Source: Salsuginibacillus halophilus (GTDB lineage Bacteria; Bacillota; Bacilli; Bacillales; Marinococcaceae). From it: a stretch of 64,000 nucleotides of DNA. Location: positions 124,001 to 188,000 of the forward strand of contig NZ_PYAV01000007.1 of assembly GCF_003014715.1 (NCBI RefSeq). The letters run 5' to 3'. Every line of letters starts with the position of its first letter. Within the stretch, counting starts at the first letter, position 1. Under the pieces are notes generated by a model. That model saw only the letters and a program-made list of their open reading frames with translations. It ran no database searches and was not told where the DNA came from. Positions 53,569 to 63,515 of the stretch are shown here, piece by piece. A program made the position numbers and the translations under genes.

Positions 53569-55518
53569 TTACGGTAAATTGTGTGCGAGCTTTTTAATTG
53601 CCTCAACGGTGTGCGGGTTTTCAAGCGACGATAAGTCACCTGGGTCTTTTCCAATATAAGCTGCACGAATCACCCGGCGCATGACTTTCGCATTGCGCGT
53701 TTTCGGTAAATCATCCACAGCATACACAGCTTTTGGCCGCAGTGACTTTCCAAGCTTCTCACCACACAAAGCAATTAACTCCTGCATCAATTCGTCACTT
53801 TGGTTGTAATCTGGATGCAGCACGACAAACGAGACCGCTGATTCACCTTTCATCTCATCTGGCACACCGATGGTACCTGCTTCCACGACAGCCGGATGCT
53901 CAACCAGCACCGACTCCATTTCTGACGGTCCCAACCGCTTACCAGCAACATTCAAAATATCATCTGAGCGTCCGGTGATTGTCCAGTAGCCTTCGCTGTC
54001 TTGAATGACCCAGTCACCGTGCACCCATGCATTTTCAAAACGGGACCAGTACGTTTTTTCAAAGCGCTCCGGCTCATGCCAGAAACCTTTCGTCATCCCG
54101 ACCCACGGTTTTGTAAGTACGAGCTCACCTACATCATTGACCACTTCTTGACCATCTTCATCATAAACGCGGGCATCCATCCCAGGCAGTGCAGCGTTAA
54201 ATGTAATTGGCCCGATCGGTTTAATTAAAATGTTGCCGAGAATCCCGCCGGAGATTTCTGTACCACCGGAATAATTAAAAATAGGGATCCGGCTGCCGCC
54301 CACTTCACGAAACAGCCAAAACCACGGTTCCGGGTTCCACGGCTCGCCAGTCGAACCAATCACTCGCAAGCTTTCTAAGCTGTGTTGATTCACCCAGTCA
54401 TTGCCCTGCTTCATTAGCGCACGAATTAATGTTGGTGAAATGCCAAGGTGCGTGACTTCATACTTATCCACAAGGTCCCAAAGCCGGTCCGGTTCAGGGT
54501 AATCCGGTGAGCCGTCAAACAATTTCACCGCAGCCCCGTTTAGTAAAGCACCGTAAACGAGAAACGGCCCCATCATCCAACCCATATCGGTGTACCAGAA
54601 TAAACGATCGTGCTGTTTCACATCCATACAAATGCCGGCATCAAACGCGGCTTTAATTGGAAAGCCGGCGTGGGTGTGCACCGCACCTTTTGGCTGCCCG
54701 GTCGTTCCGGATGTGTAAATGAGCATCATCTCTTCATCCGGCGCCATCGCTGCTGCTTCTTGCACATGGCCGTGTCCAAACAGATTCGACCAGGCAACAT
54801 CACGATCCTCATGCCACGTCACATCACGGTTTAAGCGCGGAACGACCACAACTTTCTTCACGGTTTTTGCACCTTCGACCGCCCGGTCCGCTTCTTCTTT
54901 CATCGGTACCGGTTTGCCGCGGCGCGTAAAACCATCACACGTAATCAACATTTTCGCACCGGCCGCATCCAGCCGCGTGCGCACCGCATCTGCCGCATAA
55001 CCGGAAAACGACGGTGTGAAAATGGCACCGATTTTTGAGCAGGCAAGCATTGCAACGAGCGTCTCTGGCACCATCGGCATATACAAAGCGACTACATCGC
55101 CACGTTCGATGCCGTGCACTTGAAGACCAGCTGCAGCTTCATTTACTGCATCTTCAAGTTCTTGAAACGTGTACTGGCGCGTCTCATTCGTTTCTGCTTC
55201 CCAAATGATCGCCGGTTGGTTTTTCGTATCCTCCCGGGCCGCCCATTTCTCCACCGCTGTCTCTGTCACATTTAACGCTCCACCGCGGAACCACGTCGGC
55301 CACGCATAACCTTCACTCGTGTCCGCGGCCTGTTCATATGGCTTTTTCCATTCCACGCCGAGGGCGCGTTCAGCTTCGTGCCAAAACCAGTCAATATCAG
55401 TGACAGCGTCTGCTTGAAACGTGTCGTAATCTCCGTAGCCGAGGTCTTTCATCCACTGATAAAGACGGGTGCTTTCTTGATACGTCTCACTTGGAAACCA
55501 AACCGGTTCATGGCTCAT
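53569..55518 (-). CDS. Acetyl/acetoacetyl-CoA synthetase-like AMP-forming ligase
   Basis: 649 residues. Adenylation core: MLIYTSGTTGQPKGAVHTHAG (P-loop-like A3, about residue 265), IFNYSGGTEISGG (A5), VHGDWVIQDSEGYWTITGRSDDILNVAGKRLGPSEME (A7-A8), and catalytic Lys in LPKTRNAKVMRR (A10). N-terminal ACAS domain DIDWFWHEAERALGVEWKKPYEQ. As the last gene of the leucine operon, whose HMG-CoA lyase yields acetoacetate, acetoacetyl-CoA synthetase is the favoured role; acetate or propionate are alternatives. AGGAGG precedes ATG. Confidence 0.82.
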   Translation of the reverse strand: MSHEPVWFPSETYQESTRLYQWMKDLGYGDYDTFQADAVTDIDWFWHEAERALGVEWKKPYEQAADTSEGYAWPTWFRGGALNVTETAVEKWAAREDTKNQPAIIWEAETNETRQYTFQELEDAVNEAAAGLQVHGIERGDVVALYMPMVPETLVAMLACSKIGAIFTPSFSGYAADAVRTRLDAAGAKMLITCDGFTRRGKPVPMKEEADRAVEGAKTVKKVVVVPRLNRDVTWHEDRDVAWSNLFGHGHVQEAAAMAPDEEMMLIYTSGTTGQPKGAVHTHAGFPIKAAFDAGICMDVKQHDRLFWYTDMGWMMGPFLVYGALLNGAAVKLFDGSPDYPEPDRLWDLVDKYEVTHLGISPTLIRALMKQGNDWVNQHSLESLRVIGSTGEPWNPEPWFWLFREVGGSRIPIFNYSGGTEISGGILGNILIKPIGPITFNAALPGMDARVYDEDGQEVVNDVGELVLTKPWVGMTKGFWHEPERFEKTYWSRFENAWVHGDWVIQDSEGYWTITGRSDDILNVAGKRLGPSEMESVLVEHPAVVEAGTIGVPDEMKGESAVSFVVLHPDYNQSDELMQELIALCGEKLGKSLRPKAVYAVDDLPKTRNAKVMRRVIRAAYIGKDPGDLSSLENPHTVEAIKKLAHNLP

Positions 55519-55542
55519 GTGTAAACCTCCTGTTGCTGTTTT

Positions 55543-57078
55543 CTAAACTGGATATACTGGATGTTTACGCTTTGAAAAGGTAACATCCTTATCTTTATAC
55601 ATATCCAGACGCGTTAACAGCTCACCGCGCAGTTGATCAGGCTCGACAATATCATCAATAATCAACTCTGAAGCAAGCCGGTAAATATCAATATTTTCTT
55701 GATATTCTGTACGTTTTTCTTGAATAAAGTCCGGCCGCTCTTCTTCAGGAAGCGTTGAAATTTTATTGGCATATACTGCATTCACCGCAGCTTCAGGCCC
55801 CATCACTGCAATTTGCGCTGAAGGCAGCGCCAGGCAGCAGTCCGGTTCAAATGCCGGTCCGGCCATCGCATACAGTCCGGCGCCGTATGCTTTACGGACG
55901 ATGACTGAAAGCTTTGGTACTGTTGCTTCAGACATAGCCGCAATCATTTTCGCGCCATGCCGGATAATACCGGCCCGCTCCACTTTCGTCCCAATCATAA
56001 AGCCTGGGATATCAGCTAAGAAGACGAGTGGAATCCCGTACGCATCGCAAAGTGTAATAAAACGCGCCGCTTTATCTGCCGAATCATGAAACAAGACGCC
56101 GCCTTTCGCACGCGGTTGGTTGGCAACGATGCCGACAGGCTGCCCGTCCATCCGGGCAAACCCGGTAATAATTTCAGGCGCGAATTTCTTTTTCATCTCA
56201 AAAAACGAATCTTCATCAATGAGATGCTCAATAAACTCATGCATATTAAACGGCGCATTTTGGTTTTCAGGAATTAAATCCTGCAGTGCTTTTTCTTTTT
56301 CTGCCGGCGGTACCGGAAGGCCTGCAGGCGGACGCTCTTGATAATTGGACGGAAAATAGCCGAGATAAGTCCTGGCAGCCTGAATCGCTTCGCGCTCATC
56401 TACTGCTAAGTAATCGCCGCAGCCGGATACGGAACAATGCATATCTGCACCGCCCATTTCCTCTAACGACACTTTTTCGCCGATCACCATCTCCGCCATG
56501 CGCGGTGAGCCAAGATACATGGAAGCGTTTTTATCCACCATAATAACAATATCACAAAATGCAGGGATATAAGCACCCCCTGCTGCAGATGGCCCAAAAA
56601 GTAAACATACTTGCGGGACCTGTCCTGACAACTTCACTTGATTATGGAAAATGCGCCCGGCACCACGCCGGTTTGGAAACATTTCCACTTGATCTGTGAT
56701 ACGTGCCCCGGCCGAATCCACCAAATAAAGCATCGGCAGTCCTAAGTTCTCAGCCTGTTCTTGGATACGAATAATTTTTTCGACGGTTCGTGCCCCCCAG
56801 GAACCTGCTTTTACCGTGGAATCATTTGCCATAAAACAAACATTTTGACCGTGAATCCGTCCCATGCCGGTGACAACACCATCGGCCGGCAGTCCTTCTG
56901 CCATTTCGTTTGCGAACTTACCGTCTTCAACTTGGACATCATTATCAAACAGCTGCTTAAGACGTTCGCGCACAAACATTTTTCCTTTTTCTTCGTTCTG
57001 CGCATGATACTTCTCGTTTCCGCCCTTTTCAATGGTTTCAACGCGTGACTGCAGTTCTTCCTGCCAATTCGTCATCAT
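55543..57078 (-). CDS. yngE: Acyl-CoA carboxylase carboxyltransferase subunit (YngE, methylcrotonyl/propionyl type)
   Basis: 511-residue carboxyltransferase (beta) subunit: DGVVTGMGRIHGQNVCFMANDSTVKAGSWG, LVDSAGARITDQ, and the CoA/biotin pockets GPSAAGGAYIPAFCD and DIPGFMIGTKVERAGIIRHGAKM. Partner of the biotin carboxylase and biotin carrier encoded upstream. In this operon methylcrotonyl-CoA is the likely substrate. ATGATG start; the second ATG (57075) is better spaced from GGGAGG. Confidence 0.9.
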   Translation of the reverse strand: MMTNWQEELQSRVETIEKGGNEKYHAQNEEKGKMFVRERLKQLFDNDVQVEDGKFANEMAEGLPADGVVTGMGRIHGQNVCFMANDSTVKAGSWGARTVEKIIRIQEQAENLGLPMLYLVDSAGARITDQVEMFPNRRGAGRIFHNQVKLSGQVPQVCLLFGPSAAGGAYIPAFCDIVIMVDKNASMYLGSPRMAEMVIGEKVSLEEMGGADMHCSVSGCGDYLAVDEREAIQAARTYLGYFPSNYQERPPAGLPVPPAEKEKALQDLIPENQNAPFNMHEFIEHLIDEDSFFEMKKKFAPEIITGFARMDGQPVGIVANQPRAKGGVLFHDSADKAARFITLCDAYGIPLVFLADIPGFMIGTKVERAGIIRHGAKMIAAMSEATVPKLSVIVRKAYGAGLYAMAGPAFEPDCCLALPSAQIAVMGPEAAVNAVYANKISTLPEEERPDFIQEKRTEYQENIDIYRLASELIIDDIVEPDQLRGELLTRLDMYKDKDVTFSKRKHPVYPV

Positions 57079-57089
57079 AAGACCTCCCT

Positions 57090-57875
57090 TTATTTTCCTA
57101 GATAGTTTGGTGCTCTTTTTTCTTTGAATGCCTGCAGTCCTTCAAGCCGGTCTTCAGTAGAAAGCACACGGTCATACGCTTTACACTCCGCTTCGATCCC
57201 AGACGCAAACGACTGATTCATGCCTTCGTTCACAGCCTGCTTCACACTTTGCACGGCGATTGGTCCGTTTGCTGCGATCTTTTCAGCGACGGATAAAGCT
57301 GTTGTCACAACTTCATCTGCAGTTTCAGCAGCGTATTCACTTAAGCCGATGCTTAAAGCTTCAAACCCATTGATGCGGCGGGCCGTCAACATTAAATCCT
57401 TCGCCCGGCCCCGGCCGATTAACCGTGGCAGGCGCTGCGTTCCGCCGGCGCCGGGGACAATCGCAAGTGACGTTTCAGTCAATCCGTAAGAAGCGCTGCC
57501 AAGGGCAACCCGTAAATCACAGGCTAGGGCAAGCTCAAGACCACCTCCGAGAGCGCTGCCGTTCATCGCTGCAATGACAGGCTGCGGCAGCTTTTCTGTC
57601 TGCTCCATGATACCGCGGATCCGGGCCACCGTATTGGTTACTTCGCCTTCGGTCATTTCTTTTCGCTCTTTTAAATCAGCACCAGCAGAAAATACTTTAC
57701 CGCCGGCACCCTGCATGACGACGACACGGACATCGTCATCTTGTGCTACATCTGTAAGTACTTCTTCCAGGTCTGTAAGCAGCTCCCGGGAAAACGCATT
57801 GGCAGCTTCCGGGCGATCAAGTGTGATCAGCACAACCCCGTTTTTTCTCATTTCTTTTTGTACAAGCGAGCTCAT
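57090..57875 (-). CDS. yngF: Enoyl-CoA hydratase (YngF, methylglutaconyl-CoA hydratase)
   Basis: 261-residue crotonase: LDRPEAANAFSRELL, oxyanion loop FSAGADLKERKEM, and active-site AMNGSALGGGLELALACDLRVA plus LAIVPGAGGTQRLPRLIGRGRAKDLM with its Glu/Gly positions. It likely hydrates 3-methylglutaconyl-CoA to HMG-CoA between YngE and YngG. Starts inside the yngG stop (4-base overlap). Confidence 0.9.
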   Translation of the reverse strand: MSSLVQKEMRKNGVVLITLDRPEAANAFSRELLTDLEEVLTDVAQDDDVRVVVMQGAGGKVFSAGADLKERKEMTEGEVTNTVARIRGIMEQTEKLPQPVIAAMNGSALGGGLELALACDLRVALGSASYGLTETSLAIVPGAGGTQRLPRLIGRGRAKDLMLTARRINGFEALSIGLSEYAAETADEVVTTALSVAEKIAANGPIAVQSVKQAVNEGMNQSFASGIEAECKAYDRVLSTEDRLEGLQAFKEKRAPNYLGK

Positions 57876-58786
57876 AACTTAGCCTCCTTTTCACCGCGCG
57901 AGGCAAGGAGCACTTTGCCAGGCGCGGCGTTTGTCGTCCGAGGAAGAATAAATTCAGCTGCTTCAAGATAAGCCGCCTCATCCATCCCGGTTTCGATCCC
58001 CTGCCGGTGCAGAAAATAAAGTAAATCCTCTGTTGCTAAGTTGCCGCCGGCACCTGGTGCGTAAGGGCATCCGCCTAAGCCGGCACCTGCAGCATCAAAC
58101 GTGGTAACGCCCTGCTGTAAAGCAGCGTACACATTGGCAAGTGCTGTGCCGCGGGTATCGTGAAAATGCATGGCGATTTGTTCTTTTGGTACATGCTGCA
58201 CCCATTGCTTTAAAGCTGTATCTACCTCAAGCGGTGCCGCCGCCCCGATTGTATCCCCGATTGAGAGTTCATTAATTCCTGCTTCTAAAAGTGGATCTAC
58301 TGCTTTCAACACCGTTTCAGGAGCCATTGTTCCTTCATACGGGCACGCAAACGCGGTCGAAATGTAAGCACGTACTGAGCAGCCGGCCGCCTTGGCTTCA
58401 CGGATCACTTCTTCAAGGACAGGATGGGTTTCAGCGATCGTTTTATTAATATTTTTTTGATTATGCGTTTCACTTGCCGACATAAAGACCGAAACTTCAT
58501 CCACACCGGAACGAAGGGCGCCTTCAAGCCCTTTCATGTTCGGAACAAGGGCGGCATAAGTGACCCCCGGCCGGCGTTTAAACATCTGCATTAGTTCTTG
58601 ATGATCTTTTAACGCCGGCACCCATTTTGGATGTACAAATGACGTGCACTCGATATAAGCAGCCCCTGCATCAATCATCTGCTCAATCCAGGCCACTTTA
58701 TCTTCAGTTTCTACAAACGATGCATCATTTTGCAGCCCATCGCGCGGCCCAACTTCTTTCACAGTAACGTGCGCTGGAAGTGTCAT
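57872..58786 (-). CDS. yngG: Hydroxymethylglutaryl-CoA lyase (YngG)
   Basis: 304-residue TIM-barrel lyase: VGPRDGLQNDASFVETEDKVAWI with metal Asp, HFHDTRGTALANVYAAL metal His pair, and GAGLGGCPYAPGAGGNLATEDLLY with the catalytic Cys. Splits HMG-CoA to acetyl-CoA and acetoacetate, the last step of leucine breakdown. AGGAGGG precedes ATG. Confidence 0.93.
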   Translation of the reverse strand: MTLPAHVTVKEVGPRDGLQNDASFVETEDKVAWIEQMIDAGAAYIECTSFVHPKWVPALKDHQELMQMFKRRPGVTYAALVPNMKGLEGALRSGVDEVSVFMSASETHNQKNINKTIAETHPVLEEVIREAKAAGCSVRAYISTAFACPYEGTMAPETVLKAVDPLLEAGINELSIGDTIGAAAPLEVDTALKQWVQHVPKEQIAMHFHDTRGTALANVYAALQQGVTTFDAAGAGLGGCPYAPGAGGNLATEDLLYFLHRQGIETGMDEAAYLEAAEFILPRTTNAAPGKVLLASRGEKEAKL

Positions 58787-58807
58787 ATCACACCCTCCTG
58801 TCAGCTT

Positions 58808-59020
58808 TTATTCAAGCTCCATTAAATCTTCACCTTCATCAACGAAATCACCTTCAGCTTTTAAAAGCTTTTTGACCGTGCCCGATGTTTCAGCTGCGAT
58901 CGGGATTTCCATTTTCATCGACTCTAAAATGACAACATCCTGTCCGCTCTCCACCTGATCGCCTTCCTGTACAACAATCTTCCACAAGTTACCTGCCATC
59001 GATGCTTGAATTTTACTCAT
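58808..59020 (-). CDS. yngHB: Biotin carboxyl carrier protein (YngHB)
   Basis: 70-residue stand-alone biotinyl domain with the lysine in LESMKMEIPI. In B. subtilis the same small protein follows the YngH carboxylase. The second ATG (59020) is 7 bases from AAGGAGG and is preferred over 59023. A 77-base gap separates it from the carboxylase gene. Confidence 0.92.
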   Translation of the reverse strand: MSKIQASMAGNLWKIVVQEGDQVESGQDVVILESMKMEIPIAAETSGTVKKLLKAEGDFVDEGEDLMELE

Positions 59021-59100
59021 CATCCTGCCTCCTTGAAAATTACGGATTTTACCGTGTTATAAATGATTTTGATACTTAGACGCTTGTATTGACTGCCTGC

Positions 59101-60453
59101 TTACGCGTTGTTTGAAGCTCGTTGAAATTCTTCAATAAAACTTGTCGAAAGCTCTCCTGTTTGAAAAGCCTCACTTTCCATCACACGGATTAAAAACGGA
59201 ATATTCGTTTTTATCCCTTCCACCTCATATGCCTTAAGCGCAGTCTGCATCCGCTCCACCGCTTCCGCACGACTGCCTCCCCGACTGATCATTTTTGCAA
59301 GCATCGGATCATAATAAGGCGTGACTTTCGTGCCGCTTTCCACCCAGCATTCGTGCCGGATCCCTTCACCTTCAGGAAGCTCAACGTGTTGAATCGTCCC
59401 CGGTGACGGCAGAAAGCGCTCAGGATCTTCAGCGTAAATGCGTACTTCAATCGCATGGCCTGTGAGAGAAATGTCATTTTGGCTGTAAGAAAGCACCTCA
59501 CCAGCAGCAACAGCGAGCTGAGATCTCACTAAATCAATGCCTGTAACTTCTTCAGTCACCGGATGTTCCACCTGCAGACGGGTGTTCATCTCAAGAAAAT
59601 AAAAGTTTTCATGTTCATCCACGAGAAACTCGACAGTCCCTGCATTCGTGTAGCCGATCTTCTCAGCTGCCTTCACCGATGCTTCGCCCATCTTTTTCCG
59701 GAGACCATCAGAAATGTGCGGTGCCGGAGCTTCTTCAACCACTTTTTGATTGCGGCGCTGAATGGAACAATCCCGCTCCCCGGCATAAATGACGTTGCCG
59801 TGCGCATCTGCAAGCAGTTGAATCTCTACATGCCGCGGTCGGATTAACGCTTTTTCTACATACATCGCGCCATCACCGAAAAACTGCTCAGCCCGGTGTT
59901 GATTACCGGCAAAAGCTTTGCGCAGCTCCTCCTCATCTTGAACAAGCTGCATGCCAATCCCGCCGCCGCCGGCTGAAGCTTTTAACATGACCGGATAACC
60001 AATGTCGGCTGCCGCCCGGGCTGCTGCATCTTCATCAGCGGCAGCTTCTTCTGTGCCCGGAATCACCGGAACACCGGCTGCTTTCATCTGCTTTCTTGCT
60101 TCAAGCTTACTGCCCATAAGCTCCATAATGTCCGGCGCCGGACCGATAAACGTCATCCCTTCTGCTTGAACGCGGCGGGCAAATGCTCCATTTTCACTCA
60201 ACAGCCCGTAGCCGGGGTGAACCGCATCCACCCCTTCAGCTTTGGCAGCTGCAATAACAGCGTCCACATTTAAATAACTTTCTTTCACATTAGCCGGGCC
60301 GAGCCTTACTGCCGCATCCGCTTCACGTACGTGCGGCGCTTCAGCATCCGCATCTGAATAAACGGCCACACTTTGAATGCCTTCCTCACGGCAAGCACGA
60401 ATGACCCGGCGCGCAATTTCACCACGGTTTGCGATTAATACTTTTTGGAACAT
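59101..60453 (-). CDS. yngH: Biotin carboxylase subunit (YngH)
   Basis: 450-residue ATP-grasp enzyme that carboxylates the biotin of YngHB: KVLIANRGEIARRVIRACREEG, VHPGYGLLSENGAFA, KASAGGGGIGMQLV glycine loop, RDCSIQRRNQKVVEEAPAP, EMNTRLQVEHPVTEEVTGIDLV. AAAGGAGGAG precedes ATG. Matched to the carboxyltransferase YngE downstream, giving a methylcrotonyl-CoA carboxylase-like complex of separate chains. Confidence 0.94.
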   Translation of the reverse strand: MFQKVLIANRGEIARRVIRACREEGIQSVAVYSDADAEAPHVREADAAVRLGPANVKESYLNVDAVIAAAKAEGVDAVHPGYGLLSENGAFARRVQAEGMTFIGPAPDIMELMGSKLEARKQMKAAGVPVIPGTEEAAADEDAAARAAADIGYPVMLKASAGGGGIGMQLVQDEEELRKAFAGNQHRAEQFFGDGAMYVEKALIRPRHVEIQLLADAHGNVIYAGERDCSIQRRNQKVVEEAPAPHISDGLRKKMGEASVKAAEKIGYTNAGTVEFLVDEHENFYFLEMNTRLQVEHPVTEEVTGIDLVRSQLAVAAGEVLSYSQNDISLTGHAIEVRIYAEDPERFLPSPGTIQHVELPEGEGIRHECWVESGTKVTPYYDPMLAKMISRGGSRAEAVERMQTALKAYEVEGIKTNIPFLIRVMESEAFQTGELSTSFIEEFQRASNNA

Positions 60454-60473
60454 GTCGCTCCTCCTTTACGCTT

Positions 60474-62120
60474 TTATATCTCCACATTCCGAAATGCTTC
60501 TTCTGCCTGTTCGCGCAGCTTAAACTTCTGCACTTTGCCGGAAGCTGTCATCGGGTACTCCGAAACAAACGCAATGTAGCGCGGTACTTTAAACTTTGAA
60601 ATATGATCGCGGCAATACGCTTTCAGTTCATCGACAGTGGCTGTTTCTCCTTCTTTTAACTGCACCCAGGCGGAAACTTCTTCGCCGTACGTTTCATCAG
60701 GAACACCTACGACTTGAACATCAAGCACTTTCGGGTGCGTATATAAAAACTCTTCAATCTCCCGTGGATAAATGTTTTCACCACCGCGAATAATCATATC
60801 TTTTAACCGGCCGGTAATCCGGCAGTATCCGTCCTCATCCATCACAGCTAAATCGCCGGTATGAAGCCACCCGTCTTCTGAAAGTACAGCGCTCGTTGCT
60901 TCTTCGTTTTTGTAATAACCTTTCATCACGTGATAACCGCGGGTACACAGTTCACCCTGCTCTCCAGGCGGAAGCGGCTCTCCGGTGTGCCGGTCGGCAA
61001 TTTTCACTTCAACTTCCGGAAGCGCCCGTCCCACCGTTTCTACGCGGCGGTGAAACGCATCATCAACCCGTGTCTGCGTAATGACAGGCGATGCCTCTGT
61101 CTGACCGTAAGCGATTGTAATTTCAGCAGCACCCATCTTTTCAATCACAGCTTTCATCACTTCTTCCGGACAATTTGAGCCGGCCATAATCCCCGTACGG
61201 AGCGAGCTTAAATGATACGCATCAAAAGAAGGATGATTCAGCTCACTAATAAACATCGTCGGTACGCCGTGCAGCGCTGTACACTGTTCAGCTTCAACCG
61301 TTTCAAGTACGGCTTCAGGGTCAAACGTTTCAAGCGGGATCATCGTCGCACCTTTTGTTACACAGGCCAGTGTGCCAAGAACACAACCGAAACAGTGAAA
61401 AAACGGAACGGGAATACAAAGGCGATCACCGGCACGTAAATTCATACAATCTCCGATATTGCTGGCGTTGTTTACAATGTTTCGATGCGTCAGCATAACC
61501 CCTTTCGGAAATCCGGTCGTCCCGGATGTGTACTGCATATTGATTACTTCATCAGCGTCCAGCGAGGCTTTTCGCTCATGTAGTTTAGCATCACTTACCT
61601 CATCTTTTTTCGCTTCAAATTCAGACCAGGAAAACGTCCCGGGCTCTCCTTCTTCATCAATGAAAATGACCCGCTTTAAATGCGGAAATCGTTCACTCTT
61701 GATCTTGCCAGGATCACTCGTTTGTAGTTCCGGCAGAATCTTTTGCAGCTCTTCAAGGTAGGAAACGTCCTTCAAAGACTTTTGTAAAATTAAGGTTGAA
61801 GCATCGGACTGCTGTAAAACGTAGGCTAATTCAGCTGAGCGGTAATTCGTGTTTACCGTGACGAGCACAGCCCCGGCCTTGGCGGTAGCGAACTGACTGA
61901 GCAGCCACTCCGGTTTGTTGGCTGCCCAAATCGCCACGTGCTCTCCCTTTTCCACCCCAAGACCAATAAAACTTTTCGCAAGCTCATCTGTCGCTTGATT
62001 AAATTCGGCATACGTCTGCCGCAGCCCCAGGTCCCGGTACACCATACCTTCAGTCTTCGGATACGCTTCAGCCGTTTTCTCAAGCAGCTCTCCTACGGTA
62101 TATTCAAGCACCTGCGCCAC
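60474..62120 (-). CDS. yngI: Fatty/branched acyl-CoA synthetase (YngI)
   Basis: 548-residue AMP-forming ligase: [80 protein letters not shown] and catalytic Lys in [14 protein letters not shown]. Activates a branched or medium-chain acid for YngJ. Start is GTG at 62120 after AAGGGGGAGATGTAAG. Confidence 0.9.
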   Translation of the reverse strand: MAQVLEYTVGELLEKTAEAYPKTEGMVYRDLGLRQTYAEFNQATDELAKSFIGLGVEKGEHVAIWAANKPEWLLSQFATAKAGAVLVTVNTNYRSAELAYVLQQSDASTLILQKSLKDVSYLEELQKILPELQTSDPGKIKSERFPHLKRVIFIDEEGEPGTFSWSEFEAKKDEVSDAKLHERKASLDADEVINMQYTSGTTGFPKGVMLTHRNIVNNASNIGDCMNLRAGDRLCIPVPFFHCFGCVLGTLACVTKGATMIPLETFDPEAVLETVEAEQCTALHGVPTMFISELNHPSFDAYHLSSLRTGIMAGSNCPEEVMKAVIEKMGAAEITIAYGQTEASPVITQTRVDDAFHRRVETVGRALPEVEVKIADRHTGEPLPPGEQGELCTRGYHVMKGYYKNEEATSAVLSEDGWLHTGDLAVMDEDGYCRITGRLKDMIIRGGENIYPREIEEFLYTHPKVLDVQVVGVPDETYGEEVSAWVQLKEGETATVDELKAYCRDHISKFKVPRYIAFVSEYPMTASGKVQKFKLREQAEEAFRNVEI

Positions 62121-62144
62121 CTTACATCTCCCCCTTGCTAAGAT

Positions 62145-63287
62145 TTAACAGCCGAGCTGGCGGGCAATAACCATACGCTGAATCTCAGATGTGCCTTCGC
62201 CAATCTCCATCAACTTCGTGTCGCGCAGCATCCGCTCGATACCATACTCCCGCATATAACCGTACCCGCCGTGGACCTGCAGCGCTTCATTACACACTCG
62301 CGTTGCCATTTCCGAGGCATAAAGTTTCGCGTAAGACGCTTCAAGCGTGAACGGCTTGCCTTGATCTTTCAGCCAGGCTGCTTTCATCACCATGTTACGA
62401 GCCAGTTCAATTTCCATGCTCATATCACTCAATTTAAATTGAATGGCTTGAAACTCTGAGATCGAGCGGCCAAACTGCTTACGCTCTTTCGCATAAGCGA
62501 GCGCTTTTTCACAAGCGGCCTGGGCAATGCCGACAGCAAGTGCTGCAATCGAGATCCGCCCGCCATCAAGAGTATAAAGAAACTGTTTAAATCCGCCTGA
62601 AGGCTCGCCGAGCACATGATCTTCCGGAATCTCCACATCTTCAAGCACAAGCTCACACGTATTGGATCCACGTACCCCCATCTTTTCGTACGGACTTGTA
62701 ATCGTAAAACCTGGTGTGTCTGTCGGTACAATAAACGCCGAAATATTATTGCGGCCGCGGTCATCTTTGCCGTCAACAGCTGTCACGATAACGCATTTGG
62801 CATAAGCAGCGTTTGTGATCCAGCACTTTTCACCGTTAATCACAATCCGGCCATCCTTTTTTTCTGCTTTTGTTTTTGTGCCGCCGGCATCACTTCCAGC
62901 GTTTGGTTCAGTTAAGCCAAATGCGCCAAGGGCTTCACCTGTGACGAGCGGCTTTAAATACAGCTCTTTCTGCTTTTCATCTCCGAAATAATAAAGCGGG
63001 CTCGCTCCGAGTGATACAGCTGCTGCATAACTTAAACCTGTACTTCCGCACGCTCTTCCTACTTCTTCAACAGCAAGCGCATATGATACTGTGTCCGCCC
63101 CTGAACCGCCGTAGGATTCTGGAAACGGCAGGCCAAGCAGACCGAGCTCACCCATTTTTTGAAACGTCTCTTCAGGAAAACGTTCATTGCGATCTACTTC
63201 TTCAGCTTTTGGGGCAATTTCCTGCTGGGCAAAGTCTTTCACCATGTCTTTAATCATTTGCTGTTCTTTCGTTAACGCAAAATTCAT
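62145..63287 (-). CDS. yngJ: Acyl-CoA dehydrogenase (YngJ, isovaleryl-CoA type)
   Basis: 380-residue FAD enzyme: AFGLTEPNAGSDAGGTKTKAEK and WITNAAYAKCVIVTA FAD-binding blocks, RKQFGRSISEFQAIQFKL, and the C-terminal catalytic region QVHGGYGYMREYGIERMLRDTKLMEIGEGTSEIQRMVIARQL with the base in RDTKLMEIGEG. First gene of the operon; isovaleryl-CoA is the expected substrate. AAGGGGG precedes ATG. Confidence 0.92.
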   Translation of the reverse strand: MNFALTKEQQMIKDMVKDFAQQEIAPKAEEVDRNERFPEETFQKMGELGLLGLPFPESYGGSGADTVSYALAVEEVGRACGSTGLSYAAAVSLGASPLYYFGDEKQKELYLKPLVTGEALGAFGLTEPNAGSDAGGTKTKAEKKDGRIVINGEKCWITNAAYAKCVIVTAVDGKDDRGRNNISAFIVPTDTPGFTITSPYEKMGVRGSNTCELVLEDVEIPEDHVLGEPSGGFKQFLYTLDGGRISIAALAVGIAQAACEKALAYAKERKQFGRSISEFQAIQFKLSDMSMEIELARNMVMKAAWLKDQGKPFTLEASYAKLYASEMATRVCNEALQVHGGYGYMREYGIERMLRDTKLMEIGEGTSEIQRMVIARQLGC

Positions 63288-63324
63288 GTGTTTTCCCCCT
63301 TAAAATTGATAAGCTTCTATGGTG

Positions 63325-63342
63325 ACTGAGCGCACGCTCGGT
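63325..63342. promoter_or_regulatory. 18-bp palindrome upstream of yngJ (candidate TetR-family operator)
   Basis: ACTGAGCGCACGCTCGGT: 8-base arms ACTGAGCG and CGCTCGGT around CA, with one mismatch; another CGAGC follows. It lies 38 bp before the yngJ start and has the size and GC-rich form of TetR-type operators found before acyl-CoA operons. The regulator is not in the window unless it is the gene starting at 63995. Confidence 0.5.
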
Positions 63343-63515
63343 AAACGAGCATATCTTTTACTACGTTGAAAGTTTGATCTATATTTATATTATCATTCCA
63401 TTCTGAAATTTGAAATCGCTTTCATTAAAATTGTTAGATAATTTTAGGGAAAGCGAGTGAAATCAGCTACGAAGACCAGCAAATTATGTTACGATTTAAA
63501 AAGAAGGTTACAAGG

